From: Paenibacillus ginsengarvi
Lineage (GTDB): Bacteria; Bacillota; Bacilli; Paenibacillales; NBRC-103111
Assembly (NCBI RefSeq): GCF_003626695.1
Contig: NZ_RBAH01000014.1
Span: 1 to 64,000, forward strand
Length of the DNA: 64,000 bases
Reading direction: 5' to 3'
Both the position numbers and the translations under genes were made by a program. Every line of letters begins with the position of its first letter. Position 1 is the stretch's first letter. Of this stretch, positions 1-7,736 are shown piece after piece. Under the pieces are notes generated by a model. That model made no database searches. It worked only from the letters and a program-made list of their open reading frames with translations, and had not been told where the DNA came from.

Positions 1-233
1 GCTAAGATGGGAGTAGCTCATGTTGGGTTCTCCTGTGAAAAATGGTGTTGTGGTGACTTCCATTTTACACGAATCCATTCATGGGCTTCTTTGTTTTTAG
101 TTGTCGCACTTCATATTACAATCCGTCAAATAAATTCTTCGTAGGATATGCGAAAATATCGAATTATTATGGTTATCGTAAAATGACGTGGAATATAGGG
201 ATTACAACTTTTAATTTATGAAAGGAGATTAAT

Positions 234-659
234 ATGAATACACAAAATAAAGCACAAAATGCACTGGAAGACATCAAAGTCAGTTCGAAACTGAAGATTG
301 CTACGCTGTGGGCGAGTTTTATGTTTCTCTATATTTATGTTGATTATTTCCACTTATATATGCCGGGCAAAATAGAAGATATTCTGGCAGGAAAAGTATT
401 TACATTTGACATTTCATATGTCTTTCTATTGATAGCACTGATTTTTGTAACAATTCCAGCTCTTATGATTTTCCTTTCTGTTGCCCTGCCGGCTAAAGTA
501 AATCGCTGGGCAAATATCATTATTGCCGCGGTGTATATTCCCTATATGTTGTTTAATTTGGCAGGAGAGGCTTGGGCGCACATGGTGTTTGGCGCTGTTG
601 TAGAAGTCGCTCTTCTTTGTCTAATTATCAGGTATGCATGGAAATGGCCTTCTTCATAA
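234..659 (+). CDS. Four-span membrane protein, DUF6326-like
   Basis: This is a 141-residue protein with four predicted membrane spans, at about residues 21-42, 58-85, 92-112 and 114-134. The short soluble N-terminus is polar. A good ribosome site (AAAGGAG) lies seven bases before the ATG, and an AT-rich leader precedes it. The overall pattern resembles the DUF6326 family of small integral membrane proteins, whose function is unknown. It is the only gene in the first 15 kb on the plus strand, so it points away from the VOC-rich array and may be its boundary. I infer only a membrane location. No enzymatic motif is visible. Confidence 0.75.
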   Translation: MNTQNKAQNALEDIKVSSKLKIATLWASFMFLYIYVDYFHLYMPGKIEDILAGKVFTFDISYVFLLIALIFVTIPALMIFLSVALPAKVNRWANIIIAAVYIPYMLFNLAGEAWAHMVFGAVVEVALLCLIIRYAWKWPSS

Positions 660-1044
660 TAAAAAGGAAAAATGCTACGCCCCTGAAATTACTTTGACCT
701 ATATTCTACTTCATTTTACGATAACCCGAAAATTGCTGAATATTTCGTTGCAGTAGAGCACACATCACGGAATTCGAGAGCACCTTTCTCGGAGATATAC
801 GGCTGTGTCAGATACACCCTAGTCAAGTAATCTCTTGGGATGCCTGGGATTGTGGCAGGGGAGGGGCTTGGATCTCCCTTTCTCTTGCTCTATTCTCGAA
901 CATGTGGAAGGTGTGCATCAAACGTTAGGTGTTGGTGTGTAAGCAAGTGCTCGTGAACAGATAATGAACGAGTTCCAGTCGCCACTGATGGCATCCGAGA
1001 ACTTGAACGCATCAGCCATAGTTCTTAATCGTGCTCAGCAATCA
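660..1044. other. Gene-free stretch, probably decayed
   Basis: No convincing coding frame, RNA gene or conserved repeat was found here. The stretch lies beside the IS21 remnant and is interrupted by stops in all frames, which is consistent with decayed mobile-element DNA. Confidence 0.4.
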
Positions 1045-1250
1045 TTACGAGCCTTTTCCATAAGCTGTTGTGAAATCCGCCATCTGGTAAGTGCGAAGTA
1101 CGCCATCAATGGTTAATTTTGCCTCGCCCCAGTCAAATTCGCATACATCACCTTGTTCATACGACGCTTTAATCTTGATTTGTATATCGTTATTTTCCAA
1201 ACGGCTGTCACCGATGTATACACAAAAGGAAACCAGGTAATTGTCGTTGG
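1045..1250 (-). pseudogene. istA: IS21-family IstA transposase remnant
   Basis: Reading the minus strand gives an open stretch of about 65 codons ending at the TAA at 1045-1047. It contains YEQGDVCEFDWGEAKLTIDG followed by a VLRTYQMA segment. This is the recognisable DDE-domain start of IS21 IstA proteins, where the Asp-Trp-Gly-Glu region holds a catalytic aspartate. The fragment has no start codon and lacks the N-terminal HTH and most of the catalytic core. No istB follows. It is a relic that marks past mobile-element activity at the edge of the VOC array. Family assignment rests on motif memory alone. Confidence 0.6.
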
Positions 1251-1267
1251 TACTCCCGAACGAAAGA

Positions 1268-1317
1268 GGAGCTGTCCTTACGGCAGCTCCACGCTATCGT
1301 TCGCCGTTAGTTAATCG
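1268..1317. repeat. Array module 1 (hairpin plus right motif)
   Basis: The hairpin has arms GGAGCTG (1268-1274) and CAGCTCC (1284-1290). It is followed by the right motif CTATCGTTCGCCGTTAG and TTAATCG, which ends one base before the stop codon of the VOC gene at 1319. The left motif is degenerate here. Confidence 0.6.
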
Positions 1318-1318
1318 A

Positions 1319-1789
1319 TTACGGTTGCCATAGTTCAAACCGATTCCCGTCTGGATCACAAAAACTAAAGTTTGGTCCGCAGGGTCTGTTTTCTGGGATG
1401 TCTGATACGATATTCACACCGTTTTTCTTGAAACGATCGTACATTTCTTGAATACGGGGAGTAATGAAACAAGCTACGGCTTGTCGATAACCATCGCCAT
1501 ATGTAAAACCGTAACTCCCGGCTGCTTCTGTTGCAGTACCCAGAAATAAAGCCGGTACCGTACTCCTAAGACCCGCTTCTATTTCGAAATTTCCATTATG
1601 ATCGGGAAATCTCAAGATAGCTATTTCCATCTCAGGTTCATGTTTGTTGTGATGTGTGTTTTGAACCCCTAAATTTTTTTGATACCATTTAACAGACTCG
1701 TAAACATTACTCACCGGAATATAAATACACGTGATGCCTGTTATGTCCTCCAGTCTTTCCTCCACTTTGATTTCTTCATTCTTTTGCAT
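1319..1789 (-). CDS. VOC (glyoxalase/bleomycin-resistance fold) protein
   Basis: This 156-residue protein has one vicinal-oxygen-chelate domain. The first beta-alpha unit (ITCIYIPVSNVYESVKWYQ, about residues 18-36) leads to the characteristic xxLG. The closing unit FCDPDGNRFELWQP gives the family's terminal Glu/Trp. The usual first metal ligand (His in the opening strand) is replaced by Cys-Ile-Tyr, so classical glyoxalase chemistry is doubtful and the substrate cannot be named. It is a close paralogue of the gene at 6216-6677, with the same N-terminal pattern of a NEE start, a DITGITCIY strand and KWYQKNLG. An AGAAGGGAG ribosome site precedes the ATG. The stop codon abuts array module 1. Confidence 0.85.
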   Translation of the reverse strand: MQKNEEIKVEERLEDITGITCIYIPVSNVYESVKWYQKNLGVQNTHHNKHEPEMEIAILRFPDHNGNFEIEAGLRSTVPALFLGTATEAAGSYGFTYGDGYRQAVACFITPRIQEMYDRFKKNGVNIVSDIPENRPCGPNFSFCDPDGNRFELWQP

Positions 1790-1928
1790 TTTCTCATTTC
1801 TCCCTTCTCATTTCACATTAATCTCTAGAAGAATTTCACTTACAATTATTTTGATGCCACATGATGTCGCAAACCTGACTTACTGAAAAAAAATTTATTA
1901 ATAATTTCGTTTCCACAACCACATTATC

Positions 1929-2012
1929 CTGCCCGTTACTTCAATGAAGAAGGGAGCAGTTGCCGCGGCGTCTGCTCCCTGTCTAATTCCACTATCGTAC
2001 CCGATACTTAAG
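1929..2012. repeat. Array module 2 (complete)
   Basis: The left motif CTGCCCGTTACTTCAATGAA starts at 1929. Hairpin arms GGGAGCAG (1952-1959) and CTGCTCCC (1972-1979) follow. The right motif starts at 1992 (CTATCGTACCCGATACTTAAG, here without the GTTA core). It is almost identical to the module at 10233. Confidence 0.7.
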
Positions 2013-2026
2013 TAAAAAATAAACGG

Positions 2027-2428
2027 TTATTTGTTTTTATCCTGAACAAATCCATGCATTCTAATCATATTCCCATCAGGATCCCATAGAAAAAACTCAT
2101 GATAAATCCAGGCAGGGTTTCGAACTTCAGCATCTAATCTTACTCCCTTTTCCATAAGTATTCTGTGGGTATAATATATGTCATCACATTGTAAGTCCAA
2201 CATCTCATTATTTGAGGAACCTATTTTTTGATCATTCATTTGGGATACACTCAAAGCTAATGTGGTTTTTTCATTAATAGGGAAAAAGTATGCATGGCCA
2301 ATATTGTCACTACTTTTTATTCCGAACGTATCGGAATACCAATGAACCGCTTTAGGTAAATCTTCCACAAACTGCCACAAAACTACTCGACCATTTAATA
2401 ATTGATTGGATAAAATTTGTTCACTCAT
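2027..2428 (-). CDS. VOC family protein
   Basis: This single VOC domain has 133 residues when started at the ATG at 2428, which follows GAGGAGGAAAGG. An upstream in-frame start would include the ribosome site itself. The opening strand is VVLWQFVEDLPKAVHWYSDT followed by FGI. The domain closes with FLWDPDGNMIRMHGF, the usual Asp-Pro-Asp-Gly-Asn turn. The terminal metal-ligand Glu is replaced, so metal binding is uncertain. Its substrate is unknown. It sits in the minus-strand run of VOC genes, with array module 2 about 15 bases beyond its stop. Confidence 0.8.
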   Translation of the reverse strand: MSEQILSNQLLNGRVVLWQFVEDLPKAVHWYSDTFGIKSSDNIGHAYFFPINEKTTLALSVSQMNDQKIGSSNNEMLDLQCDDIYYTHRILMEKGVRLDAEVRNPAWIYHEFFLWDPDGNMIRMHGFVQDKNK

Positions 2429-2517
2429 ATTGATCCCTTTCCTCCTCAATTATCGTTCATTAAGATAGTTTTTTTTCGAGAATATATGCATAAGTCACAA
2501 TAATAAGTATGCCGAAG

Positions 2518-2535
2518 CTATCGTCTCCGTTAGCG
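2518..2535. repeat. Array right motif alone (2518)
   Basis: CTATCGTCTCCGTTAGCG is an exact copy of the right motif found at 8202. No left motif or hairpin precedes it here. It lies about 40 bases from the stop of the VOC gene at 2574. Confidence 0.6.
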
Positions 2536-2573
2536 TAGCAATTTTTGTTCGTTGAAAGGAGTCTTCCGCAAAA

Positions 2574-3005
2574 TTAACCTTTATTTACGTAACCACCCCA
2601 TGCTTGGAATCGATTTCCGTCTAAATCATTAAATAAAAATGTTTTACCACAAGAAGAATTTTGCCCCAACATATCCCCAACTTTGACACCTGCTTCTATG
2701 AGGTCACTAAACAGTTTATCAATATCCTGAACTAACATTGTAATTGAATAATGTGGATTTTCTTGATAGTTATTACCAGCAAACCAACAACTATCTTGTT
2801 CATCGTCAGGTATAAAAAGTGTAATTATCTGCTGTGGGGTAAGTTGCAAGTCAGCCACTCCTGAGATTGGCGCTATTAATTTGCATCCAAGATTTTTTTC
2901 ATACCATTCTACTGACTTTTGCAAATCTGTTACAGGTATCCCAATGCTCATTTCCTTCACCACAAAATTACTTGAAATAGTTACAGCATTAGTAAGTTCA
3001 CTCAT
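2574..3005 (-). CDS. VOC family protein
   Basis: This one-domain VOC protein has 143 residues. I place the start at the ATG at 3005, eight bases after GGAGG. The ATG 15 bases upstream overlaps that ribosome site. The opening strand (MSIGIPVTDLQKSVEWYEKN, LGC) and the end (FNDLDGNRFQAWGG) are typical of the fold. The final strand has Gln-Ala-Trp rather than a metal-ligand Glu. A conserved FIPDDEQDSC stretch in the middle is not diagnostic. Its role is unknown. Neighbouring genes on both sides are the same fold but clearly diverged, so this is an old paralogous set rather than a recent tandem duplication. Confidence 0.8.
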   Translation of the reverse strand: MSELTNAVTISSNFVVKEMSIGIPVTDLQKSVEWYEKNLGCKLIAPISGVADLQLTPQQIITLFIPDDEQDSCWFAGNNYQENPHYSITMLVQDIDKLFSDLIEAGVKVGDMLGQNSSCGKTFLFNDLDGNRFQAWGGYVNKG

Positions 3006-3071
3006 TTCATAAACCTCCATAACACGGAATAACTACCTATTATGCCAGTTCGCTTTAGTTTCTCAATAATC

Positions 3072-3161
3072 CTGCCCAATCGCTTAATGGAGTTGCCCAC
3101 ATCGTACCGCAGCAACTCCATGGTGAAAGTGTATTCAGCTCTTGTGCCCTTTAGCGTAATC
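3072..3161. repeat. Array module 4
   Basis: It opens with CTGCCC (3072). Hairpin arms are TGGAGTTG and CAACTCCA. It then has the alternative right motif CAGCTCTTGTGCCCTTTAG, followed by CGTAATC, which runs into the TAG stop of the VOC gene at 3161. Confidence 0.6.
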
Positions 3162-3577
3162 TATAAACTTGCCTGCCAAATAGTAATACGATTTCCATCG
3201 GGGTCATATAACTCAAAGTGCCAACCACATTCGCCTTCCTCAATAATCTCCTCTGTACGAACTCCCTGTTCGTTTAAATACTTGTGATACCCGTTAATGT
3301 CATCTGTAAAATAAGCAGTTCTAGGAAGTGCTCTACCGTCTACCATGTTTTGAACCACGGGCGAGTCCGTCCTAAGCAATTGAAGGTCAGGTTGCAATAT
3401 GGCATGTGTGTCAAACACGAGGTCGGGTTTAAAACCAAGCACCTCTTCATACCACGCGGCGGAACGTCTAACGTCTGTTACCGGAATGTACGTAAAACAA
3501 ATGCGAGCTATTTTACTAACGACTTTTTCGCGGAATACCTCGCCTAATTTGTTCATGGAGATTACGTCAACAGTCAC
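3161..3577 (-). CDS. VOC family protein
   Basis: This is a single VOC domain of about 138 residues. The likely start is the GTG at 3577, nine bases after AAGGAG. A TTG nine bases further upstream is the alternative. The opening unit is ICFTYIPVTDVRRSAAWYEE followed by VLGF. The terminal unit GWHFELYDPDGNRITIWQA is close to the form seen in the 1319 and 6216 paralogues. The HFELYDPDGN segment suggests an extradiol-dioxygenase-like or small-molecule-binding VOC subgroup, but no substrate can be assigned. Its stop codon is part of array module 4, which shows how tightly module and coding end are joined. Confidence 0.8.
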   Translation of the reverse strand: MTVDVISMNKLGEVFREKVVSKIARICFTYIPVTDVRRSAAWYEEVLGFKPDLVFDTHAILQPDLQLLRTDSPVVQNMVDGRALPRTAYFTDDINGYHKYLNEQGVRTEEIIEEGECGWHFELYDPDGNRITIWQASL

Positions 3578-3717
3578 ATCAAACAACTCCTTTTTTAATT
3601 TTTCACGGGTCCTTCTTAATCGACTTTCAATGGCCTTCAGTCCGCTTCCGGAATAAACCGGCTCTCGCTAACGTTACATTCAGGTATAAGGTACCGGCTT
3701 CATAACCAGCGAATGTA

Positions 3718-4053
3718 TCATTTTTTCGTAATTGGAATATAGACCGAGATCGTTTTATTTCCGTCCTCGCGATCCGCAAAGCGATTATCATAAAGCTCAA
3801 AGTCAGCGGCTTCCGCCCATTTGTAACCCGATGAGGCAAACCACTTATCCGAATACTCCCATACTTCACCAATACGATGACCTGTGTAGACAAAGAGAGC
3901 ATACTCCTGCATCGGAATCGTTCTTCCGACCATTCCATCCGGGATATGATCCAGATTTTGTACGGAATACCCTATAATATAGTTGAAGCTTTCTCTCAGA
4001 TTTGGGCTATATTCACTCAAACCAAATGCAAAATACGGATCAACCCTATTCAT
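3718..4053 (-). pseudogene. 5'-truncated GyrI/AraC-type effector-binding domain
   Basis: The 111 residues from the ATG at 4053 match the C-terminal two thirds of the GyrI-like small-molecule-binding domain. Landmarks are NRVDPYFAFGLSEYSP, DGMVGRTIPMQEYALF and AADFELYDNRF. The reading frame continues upstream without a start through GLWREFGRRKNEI, which also fits the family, and then meets a TGA. The N-terminal part of the domain is missing. The break coincides with a hybrid array repeat at 4097-4115. It is probably a truncated, non-functional remnant of a regulator or drug-binding protein. A short product starting at 4053 remains possible. Confidence 0.65.
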
Positions 4054-4096
4054 GATTTCATTCTTTCTCCGTCCGAATTCGCGCCATAAACCTCCT

Positions 4097-4115
4097 CTAT
4101 CTCCGTTACTTCAAT
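4097..4115. repeat. Hybrid array site (right/left fusion)
   Basis: CTATCTCCGTTACTTCAAT joins the first half of the right motif (CTATCGTCTCCGTTAG, minus two bases) to the second half of the left motif (CCCGTTACTTCAATGAA) through their shared CCGTTA core. It lies exactly at the broken 5' end of the GyrI-like gene. Confidence 0.6.
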
Positions 4116-4235
4116 CGCGCATGCCACTAATCGGAATATTCAGAAATATTTCAATAAACCGATAATACTTATAATCATGTCTCACCTACACGACACCACT
4201 ATAATGGGCATTTTTAATCATTTTCTACGTTTTCC

Positions 4236-4253
4236 CGCCCATTACTTCAATAA
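4236..4253. repeat. Array left motif alone (4236)
   Basis: CGCCCATTACTTCAATAA is a left motif directly before the 3' end of the 471-residue VOC gene. The hairpin and right motif are absent here. Confidence 0.5.
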
Positions 4254-4266
4254 AAAAAGAACAGTC

Positions 4267-5682
4267 TTATTCTATTAGTTCTATTGCATGCTCTGGATAT
4301 TCTTGATTAAACTGTTCCATTGCTAATTTGAGCTCCCTAACTGCATCTGGATCAATTTTCCGTAAATACCAAAGTACAGATGCATCATCATTAATAATTT
4401 TTACTTGTCGAAACATTTCATGGCGTCCTTCTAATGCTTTTGTAAAAAACGTATCGATATCAAAAACAAAAAAAGGAATCATCAGTACAATTCGGTCTTT
4501 CCAATTCGGGCTATCCTTAAATCTGGGTCTCCCGTAAATTTTTATGACTCCCTCAGCGCGTTCGGTATGGGGAATAAATATTTCTCTATTATCAGCTACG
4601 TGCTCCATTGCTGTGGGCTCTATAGCGTCGATCGGACTCCAATCACGCTTTATGAATTCAAATGGATGCTGAGGATGTTCCAAACTAAATTGATGCAGAG
4701 TTTCTAAAAGAGATTCCAACCCTTCAGGATCAAGTTTTTGTAATACATTATATCCCGGAATCACGATGCGCCGATGGTACAAATCGCTTTTTGTCACTCT
4801 TGCCAAAAACGTATCAATATCTTCTCCTGCTATTTTATATTGTTGTTTCCAATTATAAGCACCACTATCAAGCTTGAAATCCTTACCTATCATCGTCTGC
4901 GTTTCCCATATATCCAGCATATTGCCGTCGGGATCATATAGCTGGAACTGTCGCCCACATCCGCCTCTGTCACTTATACCCTCAACCTTCTGTCCTTGCT
5001 CCAGCATTTGTTTGTGCATCTCACCAAGATCATCCACCGCAACATTGATGATTGAATATAAAGTAGATGGCCTGTCACCCATTACTACATTTTTATGAAA
5101 GTTTGTCGTCTGCCCTGGAATCAGAGATCGGTAGAAGCAAATTTCTTCTCCATTCCTCGTCATCGGCCATCCTGAAGCATTCAATACCAAACCGAGCAGC
5201 TCCGAATACCATTTGCGTGTTGCCTCCGGATCGCTAGCCGGGAAAAACAGTGCGGATGCTCTGATTAATGCCGGAACTCCATCACGTAAAGCTTGAGTCT
5301 TCGTTTCGGGTTGTTGCCGCACCTGAAACTTGTTCCCTTGTGGATCAGTAAAAACAAACGTGATACCCTCATGATCCGAATGCATCGGCTCCAATGGAAC
5401 TCCTGCATTGGACAAACGTTCATACAACGCTTCAATACAATCCGTTTCAAATCGAACTGCAAACATTTCATAAGGTTTACCCGGAATGTATTCATCCGTC
5501 ATGAAATTACAGGTAGCCCCTTCTTCATTTGCCTTTTCCCAAAAAACTCCATACTCTCGTGTCCCAGGTGAATTGAAATGCTCTTTATACCAGTTTGCCA
5601 ATGCTGGCGGATCATAAGCCGGAAGATAAAGACAGATAAATTTATTAAATGCAGATGTAGTGGTTTGTAACATTTTACTCAT
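4267..5682 (-). CDS. Multidomain protein: two VOC domains plus duplicated C-terminal unit
   Basis: This protein has 471 residues, three times the length of its VOC neighbours. Residues about 10-125 form one VOC domain (FICLYLPAYDPPALANWYKE, ending FTDPQGNKFQVRQQ). Residues about 137-262 form a second (ASALFFPASDPEATRKWYSE, ending LYDPDGNMLDIWE). The remaining 200 residues contain two copies of an unrecognised unit. Each has an IDTFxxxx strand, a DPEG/DPDA turn, a helix rich in Leu/Glu, and an EHPQHPFEFI or EYPEHAIELI end. That region looks like a duplicated domain of unknown function. An AGGAGGAGG-type ribosome site precedes the ATG. The substrate is unknown. Confidence 0.75.
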   Translation of the reverse strand: MSKMLQTTTSAFNKFICLYLPAYDPPALANWYKEHFNSPGTREYGVFWEKANEEGATCNFMTDEYIPGKPYEMFAVRFETDCIEALYERLSNAGVPLEPMHSDHEGITFVFTDPQGNKFQVRQQPETKTQALRDGVPALIRASALFFPASDPEATRKWYSELLGLVLNASGWPMTRNGEEICFYRSLIPGQTTNFHKNVVMGDRPSTLYSIINVAVDDLGEMHKQMLEQGQKVEGISDRGGCGRQFQLYDPDGNMLDIWETQTMIGKDFKLDSGAYNWKQQYKIAGEDIDTFLARVTKSDLYHRRIVIPGYNVLQKLDPEGLESLLETLHQFSLEHPQHPFEFIKRDWSPIDAIEPTAMEHVADNREIFIPHTERAEGVIKIYGRPRFKDSPNWKDRIVLMIPFFVFDIDTFFTKALEGRHEMFRQVKIINDDASVLWYLRKIDPDAVRELKLAMEQFNQEYPEHAIELIE

Positions 5683-5734
5683 ACAAATCCTCCTCCTCGT
5701 CTAATAATTGTTTAATCGTTTTCCTGAAATCGCT

Positions 5735-5915
5735 TTCTAGATTGGATACTGATTATTTCATCAACTTCCTTTAAATTATCAACTACTCATATGTAGCTTC
5801 CGAAAGTCCTTTAGAGAACTTTTCAATGGTTATATAACTACCATTATGGTGAATATATCCATATTACCTCCACCAAACATCTGTTCGATTGTAATGTGTT
5901 CACTAAACAATCATT
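5735..5915. repeat. Dispersed leader repeat, copy A
   Basis: This roughly 180 bp stretch upstream of the 471-residue VOC gene recurs, with scattered differences, at 7765-7937 upstream of another VOC gene. Both copies contain an inverted repeat with arms AATGGT and ACCATT around TATATAACT (5825-5845 here). That is a candidate operator or promoter element for minus-strand transcription. Confidence 0.65.
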
Positions 5916-5965
5916 TCTCTTCTTCCTTTCAAAATATATTTCCAATAACTGGATGGGTACACCTA

Positions 5966-6212
5966 TGAGTCGCTACTTCTTCTCATCCCTCCAATAACAA
6001 TACTATATCCGTCTGGATCCTTAATTCCCGCATCTAAAAAAATCCCATCCATCTTCTGACCATACATATGGTTCCATTCCAATCGTACCGCCTTTTCCTC
6101 GCACCTCTTCAATGATTAGAGTTACATCTTCCCATGTGCCGTTATGTATTAATTGAGCTCTTGGATCCTTTAGTTTAATAAATAGAACAACAAAAAATGT
6201 TGCATAGACCAA
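5966..6212 (-). pseudogene. Frameshifted VOC gene remnant
   Basis: The frame beginning near 6212 encodes the second half of a VOC protein (LFIKLKDPRAQLIHNGTWED, then EEVRGKGGTIGMEP). It then runs off into unrelated residues. A one-frame shift near the TTTTTTT run at about 6040 restores the expected end, GIFLDAGIKDPDGYSIVIGG, with a stop near 5966. The N-terminal half of the domain is also absent, and no good ribosome site precedes the fragment. It is a decayed member of the VOC set, located immediately downstream of the intact 6216 gene. Confidence 0.65.
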
Positions 6213-6215
6213 TAT

Positions 6216-6677
6216 CTAAGGTTGCCAAATTTCCCACATGTTCCCGTCAGGGTCGATGAAAGTTACATTTGGACCGCAGGTTACCCGTTCGCCTATAATG
6301 TTCACTCCATTTTCCTTAAAACGTTCGAAAAGTTCTTTAATATGTGGGGTAACAAAACAAGCAACGGCTTGGCGTTTCCCCCCGTCCTCTGTCCGGTTAA
6401 AGCCTAATCGACCGCCTTCTTCCTCCGATTTGAGAAGGAATATCGCGGGAATTGGTCCTGTAGCTGGGTGTGAAGGGTTTCCGTTCTCATCAAGAAACCT
6501 CAAAATTGCCATCCTCATCCCAGGCTCAACAGAATGTATTTTTGTAGGTTGGCATCCTAGATTTTTCTGATACCATTTGACGGATTCATAGACATCATTG
6601 ACTGGAACGTATATACAAGTAATTCCTGTAATGTCCCGCAACCTTTGCTCCACTTTGGTTTCTTCATTCGTTTGCAT
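6216..6677 (-). CDS. VOC family protein, paralogue of the 1319 gene
   Basis: This is a single VOC domain of 153 residues. The opening is ITGITCIYVPVNDVYESVKW. The middle carries AVEP-like acidic turns and a RQAVACFVTPHIKELFERFK helix. The end is TFIDPDGNMWEIWQP, with a terminal Glu in the metal-ligand position. It is the closest relative of the 1319-1789 protein along its whole length, so the two descend from one duplication about 5 kb apart. A GAGGTGATGG ribosome site precedes the ATG. Its function is unknown, but in both proteins the first metal ligand is a Cys-Ile-Tyr strand instead of His. Confidence 0.85.
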   Translation of the reverse strand: MQTNEETKVEQRLRDITGITCIYVPVNDVYESVKWYQKNLGCQPTKIHSVEPGMRMAILRFLDENGNPSHPATGPIPAIFLLKSEEEGGRLGFNRTEDGGKRQAVACFVTPHIKELFERFKENGVNIIGERVTCGPNVTFIDPDGNMWEIWQP

Positions 6678-6757
6678 ATCCCATCACCTCTTTAGAAATA
6701 TTTTCCACAATTTACCTTCTATTTCCGAAATCATTTTCCTGCAACTAAAATAAATGT

Positions 6758-6853
6758 CTCCGTTAAACTGCTTGTCAGCGGAGTGAGGCCGCCAATCGAT
6801 TCATCGACAGCCTCGTCATGTTGTATTATTGAGCTCTAGTACCCGTTTAATTT
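6758..6853. repeat. Array module 8
   Basis: It contains a left-type CTCCGTTAA, an imperfect hairpin (GAGGC at 6785-6789 with GCCTC at 6810-6814), and the alternative right motif TTATTGAGCTCTAGTACCCG, followed by TTTAATTTA. It runs into the stop codon of the gene at 6852. Confidence 0.55.
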
Positions 6854-7280
6854 AGTAATTGTTGCTGCGTACTCTTGAATTCGTATTCCTAATCCTCAAA
6901 CCGTTTGTACCAGTCTTGACAGACTGTAATTTCCGACCGTCCGGATCGTATACATCAAAGTACCGTCCACATCCCGGGTTATCGTATCTTTCACCCACAA
7001 GGACATTTTCTTCTTTTAATTTTTTATAAAATTGCTCGATGTCTTTCGTGCCGACTTCAAACCAATGCATCGATAATTCATTCGATTTATCTTTAATATC
7101 TTCGATTTGGTGCAGCCAAATTTTAGTACTCTTGTTTATGCGTACTTCTCTCGACCCCGTTTTCTCAAAACCCAAACGATCAACATAAAATTCAAAGGAC
7201 TTTTCTAGATTGCTGACTGCAAAATTGATAACATGCATTCCTACTGCTCGCGCATTATTTGTTGACGTAGAGTCTAGCAT
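6852..7280 (-). CDS. VOC family protein
   Basis: This 142-residue VOC protein opens with GMHVINFAVSNLEKSFEFYV followed by DRLGF, which retains a His (MHV) in the first strand. It ends with GCGRYFDVYDPDGRKLQSVK. Its FDVYDPDG and NPGCGRYF segments are shared with the gene immediately upstream (7323), which ends CAKYFKVADPDGN. The two are therefore sister genes, probably co-transcribed, with only 42 bases between them. The ribosome site is AGGAAGGACGGGGG before the ATG. A C-terminal basic tail (RIRNTNSRVRSNN) extends beyond the fold. The ligand is unknown. Confidence 0.8.
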   Translation of the reverse strand: MLDSTSTNNARAVGMHVINFAVSNLEKSFEFYVDRLGFEKTGSREVRINKSTKIWLHQIEDIKDKSNELSMHWFEVGTKDIEQFYKKLKEENVLVGERYDNPGCGRYFDVYDPDGRKLQSVKTGTNGLRIRNTNSRVRSNNY

Positions 7281-7322
7281 AGATCCCCCGTCCTTCCTGG
7301 CACTTCATCGTAATAAACTAAC

Positions 7323-7736
7323 TTAAAACTCCATAATCGATAATACATTTCCGTCCGGATCAGCTACTTTAAAATACTTTGCACAAGGTAAGTTATCAAA
7401 CCTTTCGAATACATGAACTCCTTCCTTTAGGAGCTGTTCATAAAATTCATCTATATTTTCCGTCCGCAATTCAAAAATGGAACCCATTGATCCGTTACTG
7501 TGAGTGTAGTGAATCTTAACTCGGTCAGACGACTCATGAAGAAACACGGTTTGCACTCCGATTTTGATTTGTGAATTTGCACTTCCATCCATAAACCTTT
7601 GCGGTTCTCTAACAACTCTGCAACCAAGATGCTTAACATACCAGTCTGTAGAAACAAATACATCGCTCACTGTCAAGTTAAAGCACGCAAATTCGATTAC
7701 GCGTTTGATTACGTTTTGTTCAAACTCTGTTCGCAT
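7323..7736 (-). CDS. VOC family protein
   Basis: This single VOC domain of 137 residues opens with IEFACFNLTVSDVFVSTDWY followed by VKHLGC and ends with CAKYFKVADPDGNVLSIMEF. A GGGAGGAGAAAGG ribosome site precedes the ATG. It leads a probable two-gene unit with the VOC gene at 6852. The upstream region is copy B of the dispersed leader repeat that also precedes the 471-residue VOC gene, so the two may be regulated alike. No catalytic role can be assigned. Confidence 0.8.
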   Translation of the reverse strand: MRTEFEQNVIKRVIEFACFNLTVSDVFVSTDWYVKHLGCRVVREPQRFMDGSANSQIKIGVQTVFLHESSDRVKIHYTHSNGSMGSIFELRTENIDEFYEQLLKEGVHVFERFDNLPCAKYFKVADPDGNVLSIMEF

